The position numbers and the translations under genes were made by a program. Positions 53,252-62,064 of a DNA stretch of 64,000 nt are shown one piece after another (within the stretch, counting starts at the first letter, position 1; each line of letters opens with the position of its first letter). Location of the stretch: positions 248,001-312,000 of the forward strand of contig NZ_PKOJ01000003.1 in assembly GCF_002860325.1 (NCBI RefSeq), written 5' to 3'. This DNA is from Neptunicoccus cionae. GTDB taxonomy: Bacteria; Pseudomonadota; Alphaproteobacteria; Rhodobacterales; Rhodobacteraceae. The notes below the pieces were generated by a model. It saw only the letters and a list, made by a program, of their open reading frames with translations. It was not told where the DNA came from and ran no database searches.

Positions 53252-54298
53252 TTATTCCTCCATCACGCCTCTGCGTCCCATCAGACCACGCGGGCGGGTC
53301 AACAGAACAATAATTGCAACTAGGTAGATGATGATCTGGTCAATGGACGGCAGATAGATGGCTTCAAAGAAGCTTTTGACCTCGTTCATTGCGGCGAAGC
53401 TTTCGAGAATACCCAGAAGGAAGCCTGCCAGTACCGCTCCGGGAAGGCTGCCCATGCCGCCGACCACGACGACCACAAAGCTCAGCACCAGAAAATCCAT
53501 ACCCATGTGATAGTTCGGGCTGTTAATCGGCGTGTACATCACACCTGCCAGACCGGCCACAGCCGCCGCGATCCCGAATGTCAGGGTAAAACGGCGGTCG
53601 ATGTTAATGCCAAGCAGACCTACGGTTTCGCGATCTGCCATACCGGCCCGCACCACCATGCCGAATGTGGTGAATTGCAGGAAGGCGAAGACCGCGCCGA
53701 TGACAAGGGCCGAGAAGGCGAAATAAACCAGACGCCACAGCGGATAAATCACTGCATTCGGGTCAAAGCCAAGCAACACGCCGAAATCGAAGGAACCGCG
53801 CAGCGCATCAGGTGCGGGTGTCGGGATCGGGTTTGCGCCGTAGTAGTGTTTCACGATTTCCTGAATCACAATCGCCAGACCAAAGGTCACAAGGATCTGA
53901 TCCGCATGCGGACGCTTGTAGAAATGTTTGATCAACCCGCGTTCCATAATGTAGCCAACCGCCAGCATCACCGGAATCGCGAACAGAATGGCCAGCGGGA
54001 CGGACCAGTTGATGATCAACTGGCCGGTGGCCTCTCCGAACAGGGATTCCACATAAGGTGTTTTCACCTCCATCGGGTTGCCCAGAAAATCCTTCTTTTC
54101 CGGATCAATGCTGACAGAGCTGATGGTGAGGATTTTTTGCAAGGTAACGGCGCAGAATGCACCGATCATGAACAAGGCACCGTGCGCGAAGTTCACCACG
54201 CCCAGAGTGCCGAAAATCAACGTCAGGCCAAGGGCGATCAACGCATAGGCGGAGCCTTTGTCCAGTCCGTTCAGAATTTGCAGGAGGATTGCGTCCAT
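53252..54298 (-). CDS. ABC transporter permease (LivH-type), second system
   Basis: 348 residues, about eight to nine helices. LivH features: [35 protein letters not shown] and [30 protein letters not shown]. It carries a periplasmic insert ([23 protein letters not shown]) near residue 60. A terminator-like hairpin lies upstream, between it and the binding-protein gene. Confidence 0.92.
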   Translation of the reverse strand: MDAILLQILNGLDKGSAYALIALGLTLIFGTLGVVNFAHGALFMIGAFCAVTLQKILTISSVSIDPEKKDFLGNPMEVKTPYVESLFGEATGQLIINWSVPLAILFAIPVMLAVGYIMERGLIKHFYKRPHADQILVTFGLAIVIQEIVKHYYGANPIPTPAPDALRGSFDFGVLLGFDPNAVIYPLWRLVYFAFSALVIGAVFAFLQFTTFGMVVRAGMADRETVGLLGINIDRRFTLTFGIAAAVAGLAGVMYTPINSPNYHMGMDFLVLSFVVVVVGGMGSLPGAVLAGFLLGILESFAAMNEVKSFFEAIYLPSIDQIIIYLVAIIVLLTRPRGLMGRRGVMEE

Positions 54299-54338
54299 AG
54301 TCCCGCCCTTCTTCTATATCGAGGGATGTATTGTAAAA

Positions 54339-54365
54339 GACCACGGCAATTGGCTTGCCGTGGTC
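54339..54365 (-). terminator. attenuator-like hairpin between binding protein and permease genes
   Basis: Perfect 11-bp stem GACCACGGCAA / TTGCCGTGGTC with a 5-nt loop, followed on the minus strand by TTTTAC. It lies 21 nt after the binding-protein stop and before the LivH-type gene. Partial termination here would leave the binding protein more abundant than the membrane parts. Confidence 0.75.
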
Positions 54366-54386
54366 CTGTTCAGCATCAGGCTACAC

Positions 54387-55745
54387 TTACGCGCCCGGAT
54401 TGCATTGACCCAGATCACCACCGGCAAACATCGGATGGTCAGGGGCGTATTCAACCTGCTCGCGCGGGGTAACTTCCACAACTTCCAGAAGGTCGAACTC
54501 GGAGGTCGGGTTGTCTTTACCCTTCACAACCAGAACGTCCTTGAAGCACTGGTGGTCCTCGGCGCGGTACTCGGTAGCGCCATTGCCCATACCATCGAAC
54601 TGCAAGCCTTCCAGCGCTTCGGCAATGCCACAAGGGTTGAACGTGCCGGCGGTTTCCGCTGCGTTGGCATAAAGCAGGGTCTGCACGTAACATGTGTGCG
54701 CAGCCTGGCTTGGCGGGAAGCCGTATTTTGTACCAAAGGATTTAACAAACGCTTTGGAGGCTTCGTCCTGCAAGGACCAGTGCCAGTTGGTGGACCCGAA
54801 GATCCCCTTCACGTTTTCACCCGCACCACGAGCCATCAGACGAGAATACAGTGGAACAACGATTTCGAAGTTCTTGCCGTTTACCTGCTTGTCCCGCAGA
54901 CCGAACTGCACCGCAGAGGTCAGCGAGTTCACCATGTTGCCGCCGTAGTGGTTCAGAACCAGTACATCCGCTCCGGAGTTCAGAACCGGTGCCACATAGG
55001 ACGAGAAGTCCGTTGTCGCCAGCGGTGTCAGAACATTCTTGACGGTTTCCCAGCCCTTGGCCTCGGTTGCCGCAGCGATGGATTCCTGCTGTGTCCAACC
55101 CCAAGTGTAGTCCGCTGTCAGGTGATAGGCCTTGCGGTCCTTGCCGTACATTTTCTCAAGCACTGGGGCCAGCGCAGCGGCAGACATATAGCCGTTGAAG
55201 AAGTGACGGAACCCGTTGGCTTTCTTGTCCTTGCCGGTTGTATCGTTGGAATGGGTCAGACCGGCCATGAAGATAACGCCAGCTTCCTGACACAGCCCCT
55301 GAACCGCAATCGCCACGCCGGAGGACGAACCACCCGTGATCATGACCGCGCCATCTTTTTCGATCATGGACTTCGCAGACGCCCGCGCCGCATCGGATTT
55401 GGTCTGTGTATCGCCGGTGACGAATTTCACCTCTTTACCCAGAATACCATTCCCCTTCAGCGCGTTTTTGCTGCCGTTGGCGGTGAAGGTATTCATCATA
55501 CCGCCGTCGCCACCGCCGTTGAGGTGTTCGACCGCAAGTTCGTAAGCGCGCAGCTCGTCCGCGCCCTCATCCGCATAGGGACCGGATTGCGGCACGTTAA
55601 AGCCCAGCGTCACGGTACTGCCTTGGGGTGCATTGCGATAGCCGGCATGGCTTTCCGCAGTCAGGATCGTCGGCATCGCGATACCGGCCCCTGCCAAAGC
55701 GCCGGCCTGAATGACACCACGCCGTGTTGGTTTAATCAGAGTCAT
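54387..55745 (-). CDS. ABC transporter substrate-binding protein, Tat-type signal
   Basis: 452 residues from the ATG at 55745, preceded by GGGAGGAAATCT. N-terminal TRRGVIQAGALAGAGIAMPTILTA resembles a twin-arginine signal. The mature part is the periplasmic binding fold of the urea/amide-type branch (TVTLGFNVPQSGPYADEGADELRAYELAVEHLNGGG; TADYTWGWTQQESIAAATEAKGW; HTCYVQTLLYANAAETAG). The ligand is unknown. The adjacent short-chain-acyl XRE regulator and transporter-like kinase may be functionally linked. Confidence 0.88.
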   Translation of the reverse strand: MTLIKPTRRGVIQAGALAGAGIAMPTILTAESHAGYRNAPQGSTVTLGFNVPQSGPYADEGADELRAYELAVEHLNGGGDGGMMNTFTANGSKNALKGNGILGKEVKFVTGDTQTKSDAARASAKSMIEKDGAVMITGGSSSGVAIAVQGLCQEAGVIFMAGLTHSNDTTGKDKKANGFRHFFNGYMSAAALAPVLEKMYGKDRKAYHLTADYTWGWTQQESIAAATEAKGWETVKNVLTPLATTDFSSYVAPVLNSGADVLVLNHYGGNMVNSLTSAVQFGLRDKQVNGKNFEIVVPLYSRLMARGAGENVKGIFGSTNWHWSLQDEASKAFVKSFGTKYGFPPSQAAHTCYVQTLLYANAAETAGTFNPCGIAEALEGLQFDGMGNGATEYRAEDHQCFKDVLVVKGKDNPTSEFDLLEVVEVTPREQVEYAPDHPMFAGGDLGQCNPGA

Positions 55746-55981
55746 AGATTTCCTCCCAATGAACTCAATTTTTTGACCGACCCGTGCATCCTCCCATGGA
55801 CACGCGCCCGGACACGAAGTCAAATAATTGACATTGGCATCTTCCCGCCGATCCGTTAAAAACACAATAAACAGTTGCTTTGGTTGAATTTTTTTGTAAA
55901 GTTTTTCTCGACGCAATGCAGCATTTTGTAAATTTAGTGACCGATCTTCCCGCAACGTAAAGCAATCAAAGGAAAAAAATC

Positions 55982-57238
55982 CTGCCCAGAACCCTTATCG
56001 GAACCCGCATCAGAGAACGCCGTCAGACCCGCAAACTGACCCAGACAGCGCTGGCCCGTGCTGTGGGGATTTCGGCGAGCTATCTCAATCTGATCGAACA
56101 CAACCGGCGGGGAATCGCGGGCCGGACCCTGCTGTCCATCGCGCGGGAACTGGACCTGCACCCTTCCGAACTGACCGAAGGCGCCGATGCCTCACTGATC
56201 AACGCGCTGACCGAAACGGCCAAAAGCCACAGCTCAATTCACGCCGAGGTGGAGCGGATCGAAGAATTCGTCGGACGCTATCCCGGCTGGGCAAAACTGC
56301 TTAGCGAACTGGCGCGGATCAGCCGCGAACAGCGCGAGACACTGACCGCGATGACAGACCAGATGGCCCATGACCCGTTTGTGTCAGAGACGATGCACCA
56401 GATCCTGTCCAACATCACCGCGATCAGGTCCACCGCCAGCATCCTTGCCACAGAAGGGGATATTCCGGCGGATATGCAGGCCCGCTTTCTCGCCAACCTG
56501 CACAGCGACAGTCAACGCCTGTCCGAGACCGCCCAGAAGATGGTGGATTTCTTCGACCATGAAGCCAAGTCCGACCCGAGCGGACCGGCAACAGCTGTGG
56601 CGCATGATTTCTGGGCGAGCCATGATCATGTGCCCCCGCCCGACATCAACCCAGACCTGAAAACCGGCCCCCACGACGCACCGGTCCTCCACAGCACGCT
56701 GGAACGGTATCAGTCGATCCAGAACGCGATCCCTGCCGAGGCCTTTGCCAGCACAGCCGGAAAACACGGCTTTGATCCTCTCAGCCTTGCGCAGCATTAT
56801 GACACCAGCGTCATGGCGATCCTGTTTCGCATGGCACAGATGCCTCCGGACATGGGATTTCCGGTCTTCGGATTGATCGAAGTAGACATGTCCGGCGCGG
56901 TTCTTATGCGTAAACCCACCCCCGAACTTGCGCTGCCGCTCTATTCCTCGGCTTGTCCGCTCTGGCCGATCTACCGTGCTTTTGCCCAGCCCGGGCAGAT
57001 TTTGCGCGCCACACTGGAAATGCCGTCAGGGGACCGTGTCCTGACTTATGCGCTGTCCGAGCCACTTGATCACGGCGGTTACGATCTGCCTGCCCTGCTG
57101 CGCTCAACCATGATTTTCAGCGCCGACAATCGCGTCATGACACAAGCGCCGACAGCACCTGTGCTGGCCGGTCTTCATTGCAGCGTCTGCCCGCGAAAAC
57201 ACTGCGACGCGCGGCGGGTGGATTACATCCTTGCCTAA
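55982..57238 (+). CDS. XRE-family short-chain fatty acyl-type regulator
   Basis: 418 residues if CTG at 55982 is the start. The frame is open only back to 55961 and contains no ATG, GTG or TTG before the GTG at 56063, which would delete half of the helix-turn-helix. PRTLIGTRIRERRQTRKLTQTALARAVGISASYLNLIEHNRRGIAG is a full N-terminal HTH, and AAAGGA sits 8 nt before the CTG. The C-terminal part (ACPLWPIYRAFAQPGQILRA and the Cys motif LHCSVCPRKHCDARR) is that of RamB/ScfR-type acyl-responsive regulators. Divergent from the second importer operon; probably controls it and/or the two-component genes downstream. Confidence 0.82.
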   Translation: MPRTLIGTRIRERRQTRKLTQTALARAVGISASYLNLIEHNRRGIAGRTLLSIARELDLHPSELTEGADASLINALTETAKSHSSIHAEVERIEEFVGRYPGWAKLLSELARISREQRETLTAMTDQMAHDPFVSETMHQILSNITAIRSTASILATEGDIPADMQARFLANLHSDSQRLSETAQKMVDFFDHEAKSDPSGPATAVAHDFWASHDHVPPPDINPDLKTGPHDAPVLHSTLERYQSIQNAIPAEAFASTAGKHGFDPLSLAQHYDTSVMAILFRMAQMPPDMGFPVFGLIEVDMSGAVLMRKPTPELALPLYSSACPLWPIYRAFAQPGQILRATLEMPSGDRVLTYALSEPLDHGGYDLPALLRSTMIFSADNRVMTQAPTAPVLAGLHCSVCPRKHCDARRVDYILA

Positions 57239-57271
57239 AACCACAGGCTTGCCGTAGTTTCACCAAGCTGG

Positions 57272-57309
57272 CAGTTGGGAGGCTGTCTGCAAAACAGTTG
57301 GGAGGCTGT
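57272..57309 (+). repeat. 15-bp direct repeat containing a ribosome binding site
   Basis: CAGTTGGGAGGCTGT occurs at 57272-57286 and again at 57295-57309, period 23 bp, just before the response regulator ATG. The second copy supplies the working ribosome binding site GGGAGG; the first is a spare copy. A small tandem duplication. Confidence 0.7.
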
Positions 57310-57310
57310 A

Positions 57311-57676
57311 ATGCACGAACGGGTGTTATTGATCGAGGACGAACCCCATATAGTAGAGGCGCTCAGCTTTCTTCTGACACGGGAGGGGCTGTCTGTCAGC
57401 ACCCATTCCGATGGCAGCAATGCCGCCGAAACCGCCGCGCGGCTGACACCGGATCTTGTGATCCTTGATGTTATGCTGCCGGGCAAGAGCGGTTTTGACA
57501 TCCTCAGCGAAATTCGCGGAACGGAAGGCATGGCCGACACGCCGGTATTGATGCTGACGGCCAAGGGACAGTCCCGTGACCGCGCCGCAGCACAGGCCGC
57601 CGGCGCGTCTATGTTTATGACCAAACCCTTTTCAAACCGCGAAATCGTGGCCAATATCAAAGCCCTGCTGGAATGA
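57311..57676 (+). CDS. single-domain response regulator
   Basis: 121 residues from the ATG at 57311, preceded by GGGAGGCTGTA. Receiver domain only: acidic pocket LLIEDEPHI, phospho-acceptor Asp53 in LVILDVMLPGKSG, Thr in LMLTAKG and Lys in FMTKPF. No output domain, so it acts by protein contact or passes phosphate on. It lies two genes upstream of an SLC5-type histidine kinase on the same strand and is its probable partner. Confidence 0.92.
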   Translation: MHERVLLIEDEPHIVEALSFLLTREGLSVSTHSDGSNAAETAARLTPDLVILDVMLPGKSGFDILSEIRGTEGMADTPVLMLTAKGQSRDRAAAQAAGASMFMTKPFSNREIVANIKALLE

Positions 57677-57685
57677 TCCCTGCTG

Positions 57686-57934
57686 ATGGCTGACCGGACC
57701 AAACGCCCCACCCTCCCCAGCCGTCCGGGCCGCCGGTTTCGAGATGCGGCCACCTTGTTGCCGGTGGTGGGCGTGGCGTTGCTGATGACACCTGTGATGA
57801 CGGTATTCACCCGCGCTGAAAGTCTGTTCGGCCTGCCCACCCCTTTTGTCTATGTGTTCAGTGTCTGGGCCGGATTGATCCTTCTGGCCCTGTTCCTCGC
57901 CCGTCGCGCACTGCGGATCAACATCTCCAAATGA
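57686..57934 (+). CDS. two-helix membrane protein, SLC5-kinase partner
   Basis: 82 residues with two hydrophobic helices (AATLLPVVGVALLMTPVMTVF and FVYVFSVWAGLILLALFLAR) and a basic N-terminus. Its stop overlaps the kinase ATG (ATGA). Small two-helix proteins (DUF485/DUF4212 groups) are encoded next to many SLC5 transporters such as ActP; this one sits in the same place though I cannot confirm the family. Inner-membrane location. Confidence 0.72.
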   Translation: MADRTKRPTLPSRPGRRFRDAATLLPVVGVALLMTPVMTVFTRAESLFGLPTPFVYVFSVWAGLILLALFLARRALRINISK

Positions 57935-60621
57935 TCAGTTTCAATGTCCTTGTCTCAATCTGCCTACTCTATGTGCTCGGGCTGTTTGCAGTCGCCTATG
58001 CTGCGGAACGCTGGGCTGAAACGGGACGCTTTGCGATCCTGCGCTCTCCGCTGGTCTATACACTGTCGATCTCGGTTTATTGCACCGCATGGACGTTCTA
58101 CGGCGCGGTTGGATCGGCAGCGCGCAACGGGCTGGAGTTTGTGGCGATTTACCTTGGTCCCACCCTTGTTTTTGTCGGCTGGTGGTTGCTGTTACACAAA
58201 CTGGTACGGATCGGGCGGGTGCAGCGTATTACCTCTATCGCGGATCTCTTGTCGTCCCGATATGGAAAGAGCGGCGGAATGGCGGTTCTGGTCACTGTGC
58301 TGGCCGTGGTGGGCACCACTCCCTATATTGCGCTGCAATTGCAATCCATGACGCTCAGCTTTGCGGTATTTACCACCGCCACAGGAGCACCCGCGCCTTC
58401 CCCGACGGTGACCGCATTTTATGTGGCGGCGGGGCTGGCGGTATTCACCATCATCTTTGGCACCCGCAATCTGGACGCAAACGAGCGTCATCACGGTGTT
58501 GTCACCGCCATCGCGGTTGAAGCCGTCGTAAAGCTGGCGGCCTTGTTGTCTGTTGGTATTTTTGTCGTTTGGGGCGTTGCGAACGGCCCTGCTGATATTT
58601 TCGCGCGGATGGACCCCGAGCTTTTACAAAGCAGCCAGGTGTTCAACACGCGCTGGCTGACGCTGAATTTCCTGTCTGCCTGCGCCATTATCTGCCTGCC
58701 GCGCATGTTTCAGGTCATCGTTGTCGAAAATGCGAACGAACGGCATCTGGCAACCGCAAGCTGGGCCTTCCCGCTTTACCTTTTTCTGATGAGCCTGTTT
58801 GTCCTGCCTATCGCCATCGCTGGACAATCCATTCTGGCACCTGATGCAAACCCCGATCTGTTCGTTTTGACTGTGCCGCTGGATCAGGGCCAGCAGACGC
58901 TCGCAACGCTGGCATTTCTGGGTGGATTTTCGTCGGCCACTTCGATGGTGATTGTCGCTTCAATCGCACTCTCCACCATGGTGTCCAACCACATCGTCCT
59001 TCCGCTCTGGCTGCGGATGAACGCCAGCCGTAACCCTGCGAGCGACGATGTGCGTGATCTGCTTCTCCGCTCCCGCAGGCTTAGCATCGCGGTCGTTGTC
59101 GCGCTCGGCTATGTTTATTTCCAGTTTAATGGTGGCACCGGCGCGCTGGCCTCTATCGGGCTGATTGCCTTTCTCGGGGTGGCTCAAGTGCTGCCTGCCC
59201 TGCTGGGCGGATTATTCTGGCACAGCGCCACCCGCCCCGCCGCAATTGCCAGCATATGCACCGGCTTTTTCGTCTGGGCCTACACACTGTTCGTGCCGAG
59301 CTTTGGTGGCGCGGCCCTGATGGGGCCGGAAACGCTGGCAAGCGGCCCCTTTGGCATCCTTTGGCTGGCGCCGCAAAACCTGCTGGGCGTTGGCATCACC
59401 GATCCGCTGGTCCACGCGGTGTTCTGGTCTTTGGGGCTGAACACACTGGTCTTTATCACAGTGTCGCTTCTGACCACGCCCAGCGCAATAGAACGCCTGC
59501 AATCTGTCCAGTTCATCAATGTGTTCGGTCAGGTTTCCCCCCGTCGCGGTATTACTCGAAACACAACGATTGAGGACCTGCTGGTTCTGGCCCAGCGTAT
59601 TCTGGGACGAGAGGAAGCAATGGCCCTGTTCAAAGCGCAAGCGCGGCATCAGGGAAAGGACTCTCCCCTGCCCGATGCCACCAACGAACTGATCGCCACA
59701 CTGGAACGGGAGATTGCAGGTTCGGTCGGTGCTGCTGCGGCCCATGCGATGATGGCACAGGTCACAGGCGGCGCGGAGATTTCGTTTGAAGACATGATCG
59801 CCGTTGCGGATGAGACCGCCCAGATCATGGAATATTCCGCACGCCTTGAAACCCAGTCGAAAGAGCTTGAACAAGCAGCAGCGCAGCTTCGCCATGCAAA
59901 TGCAAAACTGACGGAACTGGGTGCGCAGAAGGATACGTTTCTCAGTCAGGTCAGTCACGAGTTGCGCACGCCAATGACCTCCATCCGCACGTTTTCCGAA
60001 ATTCTTCAGGACGGCGATACGCTGGAACCTGACCAGCTCAACCATTTTGCAACCATCATCCACAGCGAAAGCATCCGGCTGACACGGTTGCTGGATGATA
60101 TACTCGATCTCAGCTTTATGGAAAACGGGCGTGTGCAATTGAACCTTGAAACCGTTCCCTTGCAAAACATCATTGATCGCGCCCTTGCGACCACACAGGC
60201 TCAAGCCAACGAACTTGGCGCGGTAATCCGGCGAGACAAGACGGCCGAACAGATCACGCTTTATACCGATGCGGACAGGCTGTCCCAAGTGTTGATCAAT
60301 CTGGTGACAAACGCATTGAAACATTGCGGAACCACCCCGCCCGAGGTCAGTGTGCTAAGCGGACTGCACAACGGCAAGCTGGTGATTACGGTGGCAGATA
60401 ACGGCAAGGGCATCAGCGACGATGACATTGACCTGATTTTCGAGAAGTTCTCCAAACTGTCAAAGAAGTTCACCTCCGGCAGCGCCGGACTTGGCCTGCC
60501 GATCAGCCGTGAAATTGTAAAGAACCTTGGCGGCACGCTGGTTTATGCGGGCAACAGTATGGGGGCGGTTTTTCGTATCACGCTGCCGCTCGCAGCGAGT
60601 GAGACGCCGATAACCGCCTGA
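57931..60621 (+). CDS. SLC5-STAC sensor histidine kinase (CrbS/CbrA-like)
   Basis: 896 residues. Residues ~1-500 form about 13 helices of a sodium:solute symporter (SLC5) domain (VYTLSISVYCTAWTFYGAVGSAARNG; RIGRVQRITSIADLLSSRYGKS; GFSSATSMVIVASIALSTM). A STAC-type linker (about 540-620: LAQRILGREEAMALFKAQ ... LEREIAGSVGAAAAHAMM) and a coiled coil follow. Then HisKA (phospho-His 676 in QVSHELRTPMTSIRTF) and HATPase (NLVTNALKHC, ADNGKGIS, GSAGLGLPIS). CrbS and CbrA of this build control acetate or amino-acid use. No PAS domain is evident. Confidence 0.9.
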   Translation: MISFNVLVSICLLYVLGLFAVAYAAERWAETGRFAILRSPLVYTLSISVYCTAWTFYGAVGSAARNGLEFVAIYLGPTLVFVGWWLLLHKLVRIGRVQRITSIADLLSSRYGKSGGMAVLVTVLAVVGTTPYIALQLQSMTLSFAVFTTATGAPAPSPTVTAFYVAAGLAVFTIIFGTRNLDANERHHGVVTAIAVEAVVKLAALLSVGIFVVWGVANGPADIFARMDPELLQSSQVFNTRWLTLNFLSACAIICLPRMFQVIVVENANERHLATASWAFPLYLFLMSLFVLPIAIAGQSILAPDANPDLFVLTVPLDQGQQTLATLAFLGGFSSATSMVIVASIALSTMVSNHIVLPLWLRMNASRNPASDDVRDLLLRSRRLSIAVVVALGYVYFQFNGGTGALASIGLIAFLGVAQVLPALLGGLFWHSATRPAAIASICTGFFVWAYTLFVPSFGGAALMGPETLASGPFGILWLAPQNLLGVGITDPLVHAVFWSLGLNTLVFITVSLLTTPSAIERLQSVQFINVFGQVSPRRGITRNTTIEDLLVLAQRILGREEAMALFKAQARHQGKDSPLPDATNELIATLEREIAGSVGAAAAHAMMAQVTGGAEISFEDMIAVADETAQIMEYSARLETQSKELEQAAAQLRHANAKLTELGAQKDTFLSQVSHELRTPMTSIRTFSEILQDGDTLEPDQLNHFATIIHSESIRLTRLLDDILDLSFMENGRVQLNLETVPLQNIIDRALATTQAQANELGAVIRRDKTAEQITLYTDADRLSQVLINLVTNALKHCGTTPPEVSVLSGLHNGKLVITVADNGKGISDDDIDLIFEKFSKLSKKFTSGSAGLGLPISREIVKNLGGTLVYAGNSMGAVFRITLPLAASETPITA

Positions 60622-60631
60622 AACTGACGCC

Positions 60632-61636
60632 TCAGTTCATCGTCTCTGCAAAGGCTTTGCGCGCGGCTTCAAACACCGGAACAATCGGGCGGGTCACACC
60701 GTTACGATCCGCCAGTATCCGCCCGTTGTCACACAGATGTATCGCGAGACGCGGGTTAATCCCCACATCATCGTAATGAAGCGCACGCTGTTCGCTGATC
60801 CAGCCTTTGCGCTTTACACCCCGGAATACCTGCAAAACCCGGTTTATGGCCTGAAGGGTTGCAAAGATCTCCAGATAGGTTCGATAGGCGTCCCAGCTAC
60901 GGGTTTCCCCCCGCCCAAATTCCTGACCGATAATCGACAACATCGTATCCGCCGGAAGTGGCCAGTTTTCATCCGCAACAAGCCACGCAAAATCTTCGGC
61001 ACCGTGGCGCAATCCGGCATATTCAAAATCGAACCAGCGGATTTTTCCCGCTTCATCGGTTGCCGCATTGCCCGCCCTGCAATCCCATTTGATAAAGCGC
61101 CGTTCTGGCGTCTTTACAATCTCGGCCAATGCATCCTTGTCATACTCCGGTACCGGTTGCCCCAGCTTTTTGGCCACACGTGCAGGATCATTCACAAACA
61201 TCTTGATCCAGCCGGACCGCATAAAACAGGATTTCAGGTCCTGCGGCAGGCTGGACGCATTCCCTGCTACATGTACATCAAACAGGGAGCGAACCGTATT
61301 AACGGCAACGTCCTCCCACTCGGAGGGGTCTTGCAGGCGGACGTATTGCCCCAAGCGATGCTGCCCCACATCGGTCTGGAACATTACATCCCCGTCCATG
61401 GCCAGAAATCCTGCACAGGATGATGTGTGCTTCGTCAGTTGCTCAAGGATATGTGCCTCGGCTTTGGTCTCTTCCAGACTGTCACGCCGTGTAGCGATGA
61501 TTGTCTCGTCGGCAAAAACGATCCGAATGCTCCCGCGCTTTCGTCCGCCCGGTGCAATGACTTTCAAGACACGCTTGTCAAACAGACGCTCTGCCCGTTG
61601 TGCGATGTCAACTCCGTTCCAGATTTGCTCTACCAT
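60632..61636 (-). CDS. phosphotransferase-fold protein with degenerate catalytic loop
   Basis: 334 residues. The region FIKWDCRAGNAATDEAGKIRWFDFEYAG resembles the HGDLHxGN ... DxE segment of aminoglycoside-phosphotransferase/choline-kinase folds; here the catalytic loop reads KWDCRAGN, keeping the Asp and Asn, and the metal site reads FDFEYAG. An N-terminal glycine-rich/lysine area around VIAPGGRKRGSIRIVFADETIIATRRDS could be the nucleotide lobe. Substrate unknown. It converges with the kinase gene (10 nt between stops) and faces a 428-bp spacer before the RTX/Hint gene. Confidence 0.65.
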   Translation of the reverse strand: MVEQIWNGVDIAQRAERLFDKRVLKVIAPGGRKRGSIRIVFADETIIATRRDSLEETKAEAHILEQLTKHTSSCAGFLAMDGDVMFQTDVGQHRLGQYVRLQDPSEWEDVAVNTVRSLFDVHVAGNASSLPQDLKSCFMRSGWIKMFVNDPARVAKKLGQPVPEYDKDALAEIVKTPERRFIKWDCRAGNAATDEAGKIRWFDFEYAGLRHGAEDFAWLVADENWPLPADTMLSIIGQEFGRGETRSWDAYRTYLEIFATLQAINRVLQVFRGVKRKGWISEQRALHYDDVGINPRLAIHLCDNGRILADRNGVTRPIVPVFEAARKAFAETMN

Positions 61637-62064
61637 AATGACTCTGTCGAATAAGTTCGGTCCGCGCTGTATGGGCAGGGTTTAAGTCGAAATTGTGGCA
61701 AATGCTGCCACATTTACTCGCTCAACCCGCCAAAAAATGCGAATCACATTCTCCTTTTGCATTTTGCAATAGCCTTATGGCCTTGAGGTTTAGCGCTATT
61801 GTCCACGATTGAGAGACAAAGAAGCCCCCTCAACCCCAATGTTCCCAAAAAAGGCAAAAAATATCGAAATGTGGCGAAATTTGTTCAAAATCGGGCAAAA
61901 TTGGACGGTTTTCCTTGAGTTTTGATCCGAGTGCTGTGTAACTGAACAAGAGAATTCGCGGCGCATCAGGAGTCCATCTGTTCGGAACCGGCGCTGCTTA
62001 TAGGATATTTTCATTTTTCGCCGGAGCGATACCGGTCGAACCAGCATGATGAGTGGAGTTTGTA
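61637..62064. other. intergenic region with palindrome TGTGGCA-N5-TGCCACA
   Basis: About 430 bp, AT-richer than the flanks, no supported gene. It contains a perfect 7-bp inverted repeat TGTGGCA / TGCCACA at 61694-61712, near the start of the phosphotransferase-fold gene (58 bp upstream), and a related TGTGGCG at 61871. It must hold the divergent promoters of that gene and of the RTX/Hint gene. Confidence 0.5.

Noticed and set aside
54258-55859. 533-codon plus-strand open frame
   Set aside because: Antisense of the Tat-type binding protein gene, which has a ribosome binding site, signal peptide and fold motifs.
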